Source: Dysidea avara (Eukaryota > Porifera > Demospongiae > Dictyoceratida > Dysideidae). Taken from it: a stretch of 64,000 nt of DNA. The stretch covers positions 28,760,472 to 28,824,471 of the forward strand of contig NC_089276.1 of the NCBI RefSeq assembly GCF_963678975.1, in the 5' to 3' direction. Each line of letters opens with the position of its first letter. The stretch's first letter is position 1. The notes beneath the pieces are model-generated. The model was not told where the DNA came from. It ran no database searches and was given only the letters and a program-made list of their open reading frames with translations. The translations under genes and the position numbers were made by a program. Positions 12,201 to 23,538 of the stretch are shown one piece after another.

Positions 12201-12683
12201 ATCTTATGACAATAATTCTGGGCTGTGGGGCAGCTACTATCTGGGGGCGGCTATTATACGAGCCACTACCAAATATGGTATTCATTTCATTTGGGATGAA
12301 TACTTGCGAATAAAACAAATGCCATGCCCTTTAATTAGCTAGTTTTATCACTCACACTCTCGCAAGACATAACGTTGCGTTTGAGCGGTACTGTACAAGT
12401 CCTATGGTATTACCACTATTCTCCTAACTAACCATTGCTACATTCAAAACCTATCTTATCATGTCACCGCATAATAAGGTCACCTGTAAGCCTAATTGTG
12501 CCAAATATTTATATTTCTCTTTGCTGTAACATTATTCGAATGTTTTATTGTATCTAGGTTGATGTTCCCTTTATTCCCAAGTGTAAGGGAGCTGGAGACG
12601 CAAGCAACTATGATACTTATGATGAAGAAGAAATCAGAGTGTCTGGAACAGAGAAATTTGCCAAGGAGTTTACAGATTTCTGA
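6231..12683 (+). CDS. PRKACA: cAMP-dependent protein kinase catalytic subunit (PKA-C), 10 exons
   Basis: PKA-C phosphorylates Ser/Thr in R-R-x-S/T contexts after cAMP releases the regulatory subunit. Exons: 6231-6273, 7073-7140, 7554-7682, 7741-7839, 8083-8243, 8301-8349, 8418-8513, 8565-8687, 8742-8906, 12558-12683. All have GT-AG borders and consistent phases, giving 352 aa (human PKA-C is about 350). Visible motifs: Gly loop GTGSFG 52-57, AMK Lys74, alphaC Glu93, YRDLKPEN Asp168/Asn173, DFG 186-188, activation-loop Thr199 in [15 protein letters not shown], and C-terminal FTDF matching the FxxF hydrophobic motif. Every catalytic element is intact, so an active kinase is expected. This isoform starts MSKLFG and so lacks the N-myristoylation glycine; an alternative first exon at 6932 supplies it. 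The last intron (3.65 kb) holds transposons. Confidence 0.95.
6495..6837 (-). pseudogene. N-terminal fragment of Ldh_2-type malate/L-lactate dehydrogenase
   Basis: Two exons on the minus strand, 6837-6669 and 6607-6495, join across a 61-nt GT-AG intron. They encode about 94 aa that match the start of the Ldh_2 (YlbC/ComC/archaeal MDH-type) NAD(P)-dependent oxidoreductases: an F-I-I-E-C-M helix, [10 protein letters not shown], the hallmark [14 protein letters not shown], and [10 protein letters not shown]. Full-length members have about 350 residues. After a donor at 6494 the frame hits a stop within three codons, and I could not find later exons down to position 1. An AATAAA-like site lies on the minus strand near 6340-6350. 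The piece sits inside PKA-C intron 1 and starts 94 bp from the ATG of the alternative PKA exon at 6932, head to head. Either a truncated relic or a short expressed protein. Confidence 0.7.
6838..6931. promoter_or_regulatory. Candidate bidirectional promoter, Ldh_2 fragment / PKA-C exon 1b
   Basis: Only 94 bp separate the divergent start codons at 6837 (-) and 6932 (+). The gap contains a CACGTG box at 6903-6908. Promoter activity is inferred from position only. Confidence 0.4.
6932..6965 (+). CDS. PRKACA: Alternative first exon of PKA-C (myristoylatable isoform)
   Basis: The ATG here encodes [11 protein letters not shown], closely matching the classic animal PKA-C start (MGNA followed by small residues and KK), including Gly2 for N-myristoylation. 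After 34 nt a GT donor (GGAG|GTTCTT) leaves phase 1, the same phase as the 6231 exon, so it joins exon 2 at 7073 in frame (reading on as [13 protein letters not shown]). A second donor six bases later (TCTT|GTACAA) would also keep frame. The resulting protein would be about 349 aa. Exon skipping and promoter choice are inferred; no transcript is visible. Confidence 0.8.
7361..7526 (+). CDS. Possible third alternative first exon of PKA-C
   Basis: A TATAAAAG box (7328-7335) precedes an ATG opening a Lys-rich, coding-like frame ([14 protein letters not shown]...). It ends at a strong GTAAGT donor (7527) in phase 1. Exon 3 has an alternative acceptor at 7560 (TTGCAG|CC) that would restore the kinase frame as S-K-L-D-D-F. 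The implied intron is only 34 nt, which is very short, and the product would lack the exon-2 A-helix. It may instead be an unspliced chance ORF. Confidence 0.35.
10162..10208. repeat. CA / CGCA microsatellite
   Basis: About 12 CA units, then several CGCA units, then CA again. The open frames across it are low-complexity artefacts. Confidence 0.95.
11051..11106. repeat. 28-bp tandem duplication
   Basis: Two exact adjacent copies of a 28-bp unit that begins tttacaattacatgtaggta. No function is apparent. Confidence 0.9.
11386..12022 (-). mobile_element. GGATCC-ended TIR element, copy interrupted by a MITE
   Basis: Read on the minus strand it begins GGCGGATCCAGGA and matches 37105-37601 and 59491-59878, sharing CTAAGCRCCTCT, TTTTAAGACTTCACA and an end with CACCTACAA...GTGCCCCTCCCC. 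The family has GGATCC-containing inverted ends and no transposase frame, so it is non-autonomous. This copy is split by the MITE at 11609-11821. Confidence 0.7.
11609..11821. mobile_element. 213-bp MITE with near-perfect TIRs
   Basis: The left end GTACCGTATAGCCTAAATAT is the exact reverse complement of the right end, and the inverted match runs to about 30 bp. The interior is AT-rich and non-coding. A partial relative lies at about 32978-33070. Confidence 0.9.
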
Positions 12684-12843
12684 TCAGTTGTGATAAGACA
12701 CTAAAAACTTATTATATTATTATTATTATCCACTCATACCACTATACTAATGCAGTGTGCAATGCTCCACAACTAAGTTTTATTATTTGTCTGTTTTTAA
12801 CTACTAGTTGTCATTAGAAATCAATGTATCAAAATAATACAGT

Positions 12844-12926
12844 GTCACGTGATTGCGCAGGCCCTACTTGGCGCCAGAACAAAATTATTTTTGTCGGCGC
12901 TTGATTCTATATAAAAGCCACGTGAC
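12844..12926 (+). promoter_or_regulatory. Promoter of TMEM104-like A: two CACGTG boxes and TATA
   Basis: GTCACGTGAT lies at 12844-12853 and GCCACGTGAC at 12917-12926. A TATATAAAAG box lies at 12908-12917, about 57 bp before the ATG at 12974. The CACGTG contexts resemble the animal CLEAR/E-box (GTCACGTGAC) bound by MiT/TFE factors. Confidence 0.6.
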
Positions 12927-12973
12927 CACGGGTAACTTCGAAGTGTCGTTACGCGTGTGCTGTGTGGAGTACT

Positions 12974-15900
12974 ATGGATGTTTCTTGGCTAACAAAGCTG
13001 TGCAGGAAACGGCCACAAGATGGAAATAAGATACGTTCAGTTAGTGTTGTAAGCGGTTTCTTTTTTATGATCAATTTCGTGGTGGGAACAGGGTTTCTCA
13101 GCGTACCGTACGCTTTCTACAAAGCAGGAGTGATCTCTGGAGCAGTTACACTAATTGTACTATCGTTCATCAGTTGGAATACCGCCAACTGGGTCGTAGA
13201 GACCATGGCAAGAGCTCAGGTTAGCTTATTTTCTATTTGTGACCTTGCAGCCTTGTGACGTATTGTACTTTTCCTGAATCATTGTGTAACCTACTTAACT
13301 GACGAAATCATAATACCAGATACTGTCAACAATGGTAAACACTTTCTAATGTACGACTGTTGTATTTTTATGATAACTCCTGTACCTAGTAATCAGATCA
13401 TTTTTTTCTCCAAGTGTTTAGGCCAAGTCACCAGCTTCAGTAGTATACTGTAGTATGGTACTGCTCTGAATATTATTTCATGATTTGTTTTCACTGTGCA
13501 GAAATGCACAAATATACCAATTATCTGAGGAAGGAGAGTTAGCTATATGGGGGGTGGTCCAAAGCTTAATTACAGAAGGGGGAAAAGGATTATATGGGTC
13601 AATGTTAGCAAGAGCTCATATATTATGATCTCTTGATGTTTGTCTGATGTCATTGATTTGCTTGCATTGATCATGACTTTGTTCAGGGATGAGATTATTT
13701 ACTTTGTTAGCAGAATGAGAAGTAACTACACCTTAGTCAGAGCGGGCAATCAATTAAATGCTGTGATCTTGTGATGGAGAGCGTGTCGTTGAGTTGTTGA
13801 GGGTCACTTAAATATTCAAGTATTTTATGTACAGTATAACTGCATAATGACATGATACAATATGTGTGTGACAAAAGTAGTATGCAGCTCCAGCTTAATT
13901 TAAACCTCCAGTTTAGATTCCCTTACTCACTGTACCATCCACCAGTGACTATCTTACTATTACCTGAAGCCAGGGTCAAGTGATGATGGCAGCTAAAAGT
14001 ACCAATTTCAAATGCAAAGCAATACTGAAGTGCTTTCTCGATAGGTTAATTTTGTACAACTAAATTCATATTTGCTTAGCAAATAGGTCAGTGGTAGTCA
14101 TAGTAATTTTTCAAAGCAGGGAATAGCAGATCCCGTGCTCCTTTTGCCCATGTACTAGAGGATCAGGTCACTACTTGGATAGGATTACTTAGAGATTTGT
14201 TTTACCAGACCTAGACTATTACAGGTCTCTATTTGGTCACAAGGAACTCTAACCTTGACAATCAGTCATATTATTGAGATAATACCCCTGCCTTTTAATT
14301 ATACACACACACAAAGCAAAAAGTGGAAAAATAAAAGTCTTCGCTTACCATGATGTTAGATGGTCATGCCTACCCAGTGACCCAGCAGGGATACCTACTG
14401 TGTGTGCTACTCTGGTGCTAAGATTCGGTGCTGGTGGATCCTCTTGGGGCAGGACTGGTAACCCACAGGAGGTTATGCTATGTCTCACAGGTGAAGGTGT
14501 AAGCACCCAAGGTACAGTACATTGCTGCTTCCCCAGTTACAGGTATATAACATCAGGTTCCCATTTACATGGCTGGGTAGATTAGACCAATGTGAGTACA
14601 GTTCCTTGCTCAAGGAAACATTGACCATAGCAACTGGGCATAACCAGGTTTAACTTTTTACTACCAGGCCAGTACTCTAGCCACAAACATTGGTGCTTAC
14701 AAGTTTCACCTTTCTAGTATATTGTACATACAATTCTAAAATAATAGTTATATCTTAATCTTTGCTTCAGTTTGTATAAACCTACAGAGACTTATATCAT
14801 GGGTAAGCTATCCATAGTCTTCAGAGGACACCTCACAAAATTGACTTGCATTTTCATGTGTGCATTGAAATTGTAAGTTCATCGGCTTATTATTTTTATT
14901 ATCCTTTCAAGTGTTGGAAGTGAGCTCATTTCATGACAATTAACACTGTTGTCATTACTGACCTTTGTGGGTTTATACATTAGTGCTGTGACCTCATGGT
15001 TGCTATGATATTATGGCTTCTCTTTGTAGTGAAGTTATTGTAATGTAAATTAACACTGCCACTTCAAAGACCTGTTTTGGTTTATTCAACAAACCACTGC
15101 TAGGTAATGGCTTTAGAACTTCAAACAGTTACTATAGTAGTAGTGACAAGGAGATATCTAATGCACTAGAAGCTAAGTAATAGTTAGACGTCAGACCACA
15201 GGGGTCTAAGAGAGAGAACCATCATTGACAATTGTGATGAAAAGATGTACAACAAAACAAATAGGCATGTGAAACCTCAGACAGCATGCGAACACAAAAA
15301 GTAGAGGACTACACTGTGGGCATGGCAAGGCAAAACAACAACAACAAAAAAGACTAATTACTGTAATTACAAAAATAAAACTGTCTAATTTGTGCACCAC
15401 TCTTAATTTAGTAACCATGGCCCTGTGTCATGGCGCCTGATCGAAGCGAAGGCGCTACTACAGGGCCTGAGGGTTACTAAATTACTTAGACCCCTGTGGT
15501 CTGAAGTCTAACTTATTTAGACCCTTTATGTAGTTGTTGTACCTTAACATTGTTGACAGCTGCTTGTGACAGAGAAATGTAGCGTTCATTAGTAGAAACA
15601 AGCCATTACTCCACCCGTAACAGAATTAATTTTCAGGTGGCGATGCTGCGTTGCCAACGCTACCAGTCCGGGTGCGCGTAATAAACATGAAAAGGGTCTA
15701 AGTAACTTAGACACCTCCAAAATTCACCACAAAAAGGGTCTAATATAAGAGTGTTGTGGTGATCATGAAGTACAGGGACTGGTATTACTTGTTTATTAGT
15801 CAGTATTCCCTCAACTCCGATCATATTCCCTGAAATCATAAATATCAGAGTGGTAGAACAGACTAAAGTTGTACATACAGGGGGTGTACCAATACCACTT

Positions 15901-18900
15901 TTCATATCCGATATCAATGTTTATTAAGTGTTTCTGATACAGGACTTCTGATGAGCCAATATTGCAAAAGCGTAGCTGGTACTCATTATTTATACATGAT
16001 CACTGTGGCCAGAAAATTAGTAATATACAAGAGAGAATAACACTGTACAGTCCTGTAACAAAATGATTACATAAAAGATAAATGGCTTCCTTTCTGTTAG
16101 TTAACCACACAGTAAAGAATGTTATTGGCTTCTATTCTACTATACCAGCAAGTCATTCAAGACTGAGTGCCAGCGATGATACACATGGACGGTACTCCTT
16201 CATTGGTAGATTACAGTAAGCCATACTAAAAGATTAAAGTTTTAACGTTGAAATTCTGAGCAATAATCCACCTCTGTCATTTGGTTCCTTCTCAGTTCTC
16301 TCGAAGTTATCAGCAGTGCTCTCGTGGGTTGCGATGAATATGCTACGCCACTTGGAAAAGAACTTCATTTGTTACAGGACTATGCAGCATTAGATGTTCT
16401 CCTCTCTCATAGCATACTTTTGCTGTGTGAAATCTTATATTCTCAACAGTATAGTATGATGTTTGTAGCTACCGGTATCTGTTTACAATGTGTCTTGATA
16501 CAAAACTTGTCTGATTTTGTCAGTACAAAAGAGGCTACCAAAAGATGATGAAAAAAAGCTTCAATAGTGTACCAAACACTCCAGAATTCCTGCCACACGT
16601 ACTATCCTAGCTGTGAGTCTTACATAGATACTTAAATAGATGCAGGGCTTATCGTGTTTAGTACTTAAACAAATATATTGGTGATATACAAGTTGGTTGT
16701 GGTACTGATTCTAATATAGTGTCGGACTGTCAGTATCGGCACAACCCTAGAACAGAAATGAAGTTTCATGGTGTGGTTTAAAGCGTGTATCAAATATACG
16801 CATGCCATTCTGGGGAATTTGGTGACAAATAATACAGTACAGTTTATTAGGATCATGAGCTTTATAATATCACTTCTTGACAGTTTGGCAACATTGGTTA
16901 GACTCAGCCAAGCCCAAAAATGTCTTCAGACCAACCCCAAACCCTAATAAAAAGTTTGTATAGAATTAAAATCTATTTAACAGAATTTTATGCTGACTGA
17001 CTAACTGATGCCTTCAGCCGAGCATAACTTGACAATATGGGTTTGATTTCCTCACTGTTCAACATCGTTTTGTCCCAAGATGTGGCTTTTCAAAAATCAC
17101 AGTACGTACAATGCACACATCGTGAACTTGCCTTTGTCCTCCTTTGTATTCCAGTTCTTTTTGCTGACAATGCAAGGTGTCAGTTTGCAATAGTGCAATG
17201 CGACTTCCCTGTGGCTGTGTGCTAATCACCCATATTTTCCATTGTATAGGTGCTTCTTCATTTGTAAAATTATGTAATGGTTGAAAACAGAGCGTCAGTA
17301 TTTTGGTAAAATAATTAATAGTTGTGGCATACATTTGGACGAAAACAATAAGTCTGGTGCCAGTCTTTCTTTTGTTGCGGTATGCATGGGTTCACCAGTC
17401 ATCATACAGTATGATAGTACTGCATAGTAGGGACGATGGAGTGGGCATGGCCTGTGATAAAATATTACTCAAAAACCTGCCTCAATTTTTCCTCACAAGG
17501 ACATGACAGTATTGGTATTGCCAAAAAATCAAGCCCAAAAACACCTTCAGATCAACCCAAAACATTTTTGTCAAGTTGCTACAGAATTTTTAATTTTTTA
17601 TTTGACAGAATTTTCTACTTTCAGCCTGATACATTCAGTCAAGTATAGTAGAAAACTGGTTACAGCTAGAGCCCTATTTCTTTCACATAACTTTCAAATT
17701 CACTTAAGAAGAAACCTTTGGTATGTTGATAAACATACAATGCGTGTGCTATTGTCTAGCCTCTTTTATCCTTCTGTACCATGCATGCGGTGAAGGTTCT
17801 TCATCGATAGATCAGTAGGACTTCCATCCAGGGGCGTGGCAACATTATGCAATATAGTATTGCATAACATGTACACTTGTGGACATGTGTTGTAGACGTT
17901 GCAGTGCTGAGTGTGCTGTCCAATATCATCAGAGACAAGTGTTCGTTTTTAACAAAGTTAACTACTTGCGTTTCTGAATGTTTGCTATCACAGTGACCAA
18001 CACTGTGATCACTACAGGCACAAGTCCAGACACTCTTAATTGTAGACTCCCCAGCAATGTTTCACTGTTAAATCTTACCATTTAGGTCTTTAGAAATGCA
18101 ATTGAAGCCTTTAACAGTTGCTGTAATAACTTTAGAAGATAAAGAAGATAATTATTTAGAGGCGCCTATCGCAGAAAGATAGCAGTTTCATGAACTATTA
18201 TTGCTGTAAACAAAGGTAAAAGTGTTTTAGTTTGTCATATAGAATCTTGTAATAAATGTTTCTTTGACTGATAAACTGATTGAATTGAAGATAAACTTGT
18301 CAGCAGTTCTCAGTCAGGCATCTGCCAAATAGATTCCATGGAATCAGCCCCACCCACCCCTCCTTTCCTGGGATCCACCCCTGCACTAGCTGTTCACTTC
18401 ACCATTATCGGGACTGGTAGCATGCTTTCCTTCATGACTTCTTTGTGTTTCTTCACATGATGTGTCAAGCAAACCACATATAACTGCTACTAATACCAGT
18501 TAATGAGATAACTCGATGAACTTCTAAGTGAGCACAGTTTAGCAATAATAATTATGTGGTATGTTATACTTTTAGCTAATTGGCAAAGATTTCCTGACTA
18601 CTTGCATATACCCGTATAATTATAATGTTGTCATTAACTATAATTGTGACCAGTTTTGTGAAAAAGGGATCTTCCTGTGTACACATCCCATTTGCCAACT
18701 TCAACGAGATTTGATTCATAGCTTCAGACAGATTGAAGGAAACTATTGACTTCAAATCTGGTCAATAGTTAGCACCAACATTGCTAAATGGATATTTTTT
18801 TTAAAAGTTCTATGTATGGCTACTATATAGATGAGTGTTAAAGACCTGTTTCAAAAATCCAGTTAGATTATTATTAGAGGTGTACCGATATGAGAAAACT

Positions 18901-21900
18901 AAACCGATCCGATATGAGATTAATCATTTTGAAACCGATATGATACCGATCGGATATACCGATATAACTAAGTGTAGCTATTTATATTTGAGGAACCATG
19001 TTCAATTTCATTCTAACTACTGAAGACAGTCTTAAGATCATTGGCTATGCTTGATTATCCATGGTGGTGTGGCCTCTATTCACAGTTCAGGCTATCTATA
19101 AGGTACCACAAATATTTTAATACGTGCCCCTAGTCCAGATTACTCTGCATTTTAATGGCTCGTAGAGATGGCTGGTTGTTTTTATGCTGTGTTCTTGGTT
19201 CATTTTATTGCTGTTTCTCCAGGCTCACCACTATGAGTGTTTGTTGTATGATTGGTAAGTATTGTGACAACAAAACAGTAGTTATGGATGCACTTAGATG
19301 GCTTCATGTAGCATACTGCTTTTGCACAAGGAAAATAACTACCGTTTCCCATCCTTGTTAGCCAAATAATAGGGTGTATAATGTAGCTTGATTATTGGAC
19401 AGTGTCCTTAAGATAGTTCAGTTGTACATCAGTGTATCATATCGGTTTTTTGCAGCAATATCAGCTCCCACCAATATAGCCAAAATTTCTATATTGGCCA
19501 CCGATACGATATGTATCGGTGTATCGGTACACCTTTAATTATTATACAGTGTGATTAGGGGTCAAGAACTTGCAGAAAAAGTTCAAAACAAATATAAGAA
19601 AATTAGGAATTTTAAACAAGAGTAGGGACAATTTAGTACGGGATGGTATATTTAGCGGAAACGGCGGAATTGGCGGAAACAGCAGAATCGTAGCTTACAG
19701 ATTATGGGCAGCCTTAGAACACCCATCACCACCTAGCTGCTCACTGTTACATATATAAAAACAGCTACATAGAACTCACCACGATTAAAGCACATGGTCT
19801 ATGTATCGCTGATCTTGCAGCTTAACATTATCTGTAGCAATCAATTCTTAGAGTGTAGTCATATCTCAACCATCACACCCCATATAATATTTTGAAGCAC
19901 ATGTTACTAGAAGCGCCTTCAAGGGTGACGCTTATAATTGAAAATCTGTAAAAGCTACCTCAAGAAAATAGGGTATGGTAACTGGCTATAAGGCATTTCA
20001 AGTAGCATGCACTTTAAATTATGGTGTGTTAATTGGAATGTGATGATCAGTAAATCATTAAATTAACTGATGAGGCTCAAGATATGACTAAAGTCTAAGA
20101 ATTGATTGCCACAAATAATAGAAGACAGAAAATCAATGCTACAAAGACCATGCGCTTCAATTGTGGTAAGTTCTATGTAGCTGTTCTATACGTACATAAC
20201 AGTGAGGAACTAACTGGTAGTGGATGTTCTAAGACTGTCAATAATCTGTAAACGATGATTCTGCCGTTTCCGCCATTCCACTAAATATACCATCCCATTT
20301 AGTCCAACAATAAAAAGTACTGAAACAAGCTGGATTGGAGTAGTATGTAATATCCAATTGTTGTAAAACAATAAGAAGCAAATATCCCTACTGTGCGTTT
20401 CAATCTCCACAGCACAGCAGAGATATTTGCTTTTTACTGTTTTACAGCAATTGGACATTACATACTACTCTCATCCAGTTTTTTATCGTTGTACTAAATT
20501 GTCCTACTCTAGTTAATTTAATATTCTTATACTGGTAATAATATTGCAAAAGAAAGTTACCCTTAACCACACATAATTTTAAGGAATACGTGATTACACA
20601 AAACCATTTTAAATGGTCTGTCTAGCCAGACTAGCCTATGGTGGATGGGCATGCCATTAGGGCCGGTTCTTCTATTCTTTAAAAATAAATTTAAAAATAA
20701 AATTACCTAGAGCCATATACCAACAGAAAGCTTATTCATTAGGCTACTTGAGGAAGTCTAAATAACCACTGGAGCCAATGAGAAATGGTGATTCGATATT
20801 CCATTATTTCTCAATACTTGTGACAGCAGCTATAATAACAATTAATTAAATCACGTGAGCTATATATGGCATGACTCACTATTGAATGGGGAATCTCCTC
20901 GTGCTTATTTCACACGAATCTAATGAAGTAGGAGATGTTAACCATTTTCTAAAGGTATGTAAGGGGGTTTGCGTGCTTATTTTGCATAACAATAGTTTCA
21001 GGATGAGTTTTGGCCCCTTGCTTTCGTGCTAGGGTAAACCCCTAGGTACCATTTTAATCCTTGCTTAATTACTGTATACATAAAATGGTGTTGATTATGT
21101 AGCCATAGGAAAAATGATTTGTAACAGCCATGCGTAAATGCTGATTTATTGGCATTTACGAGTTAATAAACAAGTACAAGGAAAAATTGGGTAGTTTGTT
21201 TAGGGATCGTAAAGAAGTAGGGAAACAAATTAGCCGTACACCTGCAGACACACTAGTGGATATTTAGTCCCTAATTCAGTTCATTGTCACCTTTAAAGTA
21301 TGCCAAATAAAGGTTTCTGCAGGGTCTTATGAGGTTGCCCATACAATAAGTGTATTGTGTTCTTGTGTGTAGCATTGTGCCTGTGTGTTACCATATAGGC
21401 TTTGGAGAACTGGAAGAATAACAGACTGCACCCAAGGGAGGCTAATAACATGGGAGACAGTCCACCACTTGATAATGATCCTAAAGTTGTACGCCCAGAC
21501 TTCACAATACGGATGGACCGTAAATTTGAACTGGCTGAGCTATGCCAAATTTTTTATGGCGTTCCTATAAAATACCTGTATATGATAATCCTGTCTATTA
21601 TATTACTGATGGCATGCTGGTCATGTGCTACTGTGGCTGGAACAGCCTGGTCTACAAATATTCCCTTCAACTTTGGTTCCCTTGAGCAATGCCCTGATGG
21701 AGCCTTCAAAGGACACATCTTTCCTAATCATCCTCATGGCTGTATAGATGCATACCGATTCTGTGTCATGATATTTGCCTTGATTGTTATACCGCTCTCA
21801 CTGTTGGAGCTCACTGATCAGAAATACCTCCAAGTTTTGTTAGGGTTGATGAGATTTTTTACAGTAATCTGTATTGTGGTGTTTTGTATTGCTAAACTGA

Positions 21901-22852
21901 TAACTGATCCACACGGCAATGCTGGTCATAAATACAATAACACTAATTATGATTATGGACATGAATTGTTTAAGTTTGATTACTCCGGCTGGCTGTTGTC
22001 TGTTCCTGTGTTGGCATATGGACAGATTCTTCACATGGGTATACCCTCACTGACACAGCCAGTTAGAGCTAAGCAACGATTGAGAGCATTCTTTGCTGCT
22101 GTGTTTACATGCACAACATTACTGTACACATCCCTTGGTCTGCTGGTTTCTTTGTGGTTTAAAGGATATGTTCAAGAAACCTGCACCTTGAACTTTGTAA
22201 GTACACATTTTGTGTATTCAGTTAGTATTTATTTCTTATACAGGTGTCCCCTGCACATCATAGCTCTTCAACTGCTCTTCGAGTGATGTCATACTATATT
22301 ATATTTTTCCCTTCGTTAGATGTGTCATCAGCTTTTCCCCTAATTAATGTCACAATTGCTAACAACCTCTTCATACTTATCATGGGAGTGGACACTTCTC
22401 AAGCCAGCAATGTCAAATATGGTCGTTTAGTAAAGATATCACTGCGTGTTGTGTGCGCAATCTTTCCAATTACTGCTGCATTGTTTGCTACAAATTTAGT
22501 ATTCATAGTCAAATATGGAGGAATACTGGGACTAACGTTGTGCTATTTCTTCCCAATTGCATTACAGTTGAAATCTCAGTACAAATGCTATCTTGTATTT
22601 GGTGGTAGTGGAAATCAAAAGGTGCAAGATGAACAATCTTATTCTGGTAGCCATGCCAGCGATGATCAACAACAGCCACTTCTTTTAAGACAGGCAATCA
22701 GAGAGGACACTAAAAGACATCCCTGGTGGTACAACCCAGCCTACTCTACACAGTATGCCACTGTCCTAAGTCATCCAGTATCGGTTGTAGTGTTGACTGT
22801 ACTGTCATCAATTGCTTGTGGTCTAGCTATTGCAAGTTTAGTGGGATCTTAG
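12974..22852 (+). CDS. TMEM104: TMEM104-like amino-acid-transporter-family protein A
   Basis: Three exons, 12974-13219, 21399-22196 and 22244-22852, all in phase 0, give a 550-aa multi-pass membrane protein of the Aa_trans/SLC36-38-like group (APC superfamily). Diagnostic pieces: the first helix FVVGTGFLSVPYAFYKAG (family pattern N-x-x-VGTG-x-L-x-x-P-x-A-F), LTDQKYLQVLLGLMRFF, and IPSLTQPVRAKQ, matching the TMEM104 Q-K-x-KYLQ and LPSL-x-TP motifs. About 10-11 hydrophobic segments are visible. A hydrophilic loop follows exon 1, and a Gln-rich loop precedes the last helix. The transported substrate is unknown; family members sit in lysosomal or plasma membranes. Intron 1 is 8.2 kb and full of mobile elements, intron 2 is 47 nt. 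Genes B and C share the same three-exon plan. The next gene, 687 bp on and in the same direction, is sulfatase 1. Confidence 0.85.
15183..15513. mobile_element. TIR element with internal hairpin
   Basis: The left end GTCAGACCACAGGGGTCTAA is mirrored at the right end by TTAGACCCCTGTGGTCTGAA. Inside, AATTTAGTAACC...CCCTGT pairs with ACAGGG...GGTTACTAAATT as a second hairpin. The left interior (15203-15330) also occurs at about 36955-37085. Confidence 0.8.
16880..17225 (-). repeat. Dispersed repeat family R1, reverse copy
   Basis: Reverse complement of the copy at 3115-3600, sharing the coding-like K-E-L-E-Y-K-G-G-Q-R block and the TTGGGCTTGGCT block. Confidence 0.65.
17395..17800 (-). repeat. 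Dispersed repeat R1-related, reverse copy
   Basis: Reverse complement of 4440-4905, with the same alternative 5' module (GAAGGATAAAAG...GACAATAGC) joined to the common 3' module. Confidence 0.65.
18878..19534. mobile_element. TIR element ending in AGGTGTACCGATA
   Basis: The left end AGGTGTACCGATA is inverted at the right end (TATCGGTACACCT), and imperfect CCGATA/TATCGG repeats continue inward from both ends. The length is about 657 bp with no transposase frame; non-autonomous. Confidence 0.8.
19590..20515. mobile_element. Large foldback (long inverted repeat) element
   Basis: The left arm (about 19590-19830) is inverted in the right arm (about 20130-20515). For example GGGATGGTATATTTAG at 19640-19660 matches CTAAATATACCATCCC at 20281-20297, and AGCTACATAGAACT matches AGTTCTATGTAGCT. 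The right arm is interrupted at about 20320-20490 by a second inverted-repeat unit related to 3735-3930. Confidence 0.75.
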
Positions 22853-23277
22853 TAACTTAACTTATTTTGTATTTATATTGTGTGATACCCCTTTTTAATG
22901 ATAAAAGTATTCTAAAACTATACGTAACTTACACTAATGTGCAAGATACACATGTCTGCTTGCTATTAGTTTATACTGGTCTTGTACTCATTGCTAAAAT
23001 TACCCTTGATAGTAAAGGCCTGGTTTCAATGATCCTTTTTCCTTTGTAGAATGGAAATATAGTAAATACCATGTGTCGGACGATAACACACCCAGTGTAT
23101 CACGAACGGTTGGTATCCAGCAGAGTCTCTCTTGATTGCTCTATTAGAGTATTTCAATGCTTTTTGACTGCTCTATTAGAGCATCTCAATCGTTTTAGTC
23201 ATAGACATAGTGTAAAGGATCTATATTATAGAGGAGGGATCTGGCAACATGTAAAGAAGCTATTTGGTGTCTCTGAG
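22853..23277. other. Intergenic stretch between TMEM104-like A and sulfatase 1
   Basis: Holds the 3' flank of TMEM104-like A and two copies of TGACTGCTCTATTAGAG (about 23135-23185). The same short motif is also duplicated near 29368-29410, so it is part of a dispersed repeat. No exon seen. Confidence 0.5.
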
Positions 23278-23480
23278 GTGATGCAGTGATGACTTTATTT
23301 AGTCCTTTTTCGCTGGTCGTTGCCGCACGTGTCTACAGAAAATAAACCAAGTGCGCATGCGCTGCATGTGGTGATGCAGTGATGACTTTATTTAGTCCTT
23401 TTTCGCTGGTCGTTGCCGCACGTGTCTACAGAAAATAAACCAAGTGCGCATGCGCTCCATCTGCTGAGGTATAAAAATGG
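23278..23480 (+). promoter_or_regulatory. Sulfatase 1 promoter: duplicated 93-bp module plus TATA
   Basis: A 93-bp unit at 23278-23370 is repeated almost exactly from 23371 to about 23460; one of the first mismatches is GCTGCAT versus GCTCCAT. Each copy has a CACGTG (23326-23331 and 23419-23424). TATAAAAA follows at about 23470, roughly 70 bp before the ATG at 23539. Confidence 0.65.
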
Positions 23481-23538
23481 TCTACAAGGAGAATAGCTCA
23501 GTACAAAGTTTGGAGGAATTAAGAAGTTGCAATATACA

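Larger units (their letters stand above)
8907..12557 (+). other. Last intron of PKA-C, transposon and repeat rich
   Basis: This 3.65 kb intron contains a CA microsatellite (10162-10208), a 28-bp tandem duplication (11051-11106), repeats ending in GATGAATACTTGCAAA-like sequence (near 10520 and 12295), and a GGATCC-ended element (11386-12022) with a MITE nested in it (11609-11821). No coding exon is evident. Confidence 0.7.
13220..21398 (+). other. Intron 1 of TMEM104-like A, mobile-element rich
   Basis: It carries a TIR element (15183-15513), R1-related repeat copies in reverse orientation (16880-17225 and 17395-17800), an AGGTGTACCGATA-ended element (18878-19534) and a large foldback (about 19590-20515). 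No nested gene is recognisable. Confidence 0.7.

Noticed and set aside
21293-21505. Minus-strand frame overlapping the start of TMEM104-like A exon 2
   Set aside because: Antisense shadow without family resemblance.
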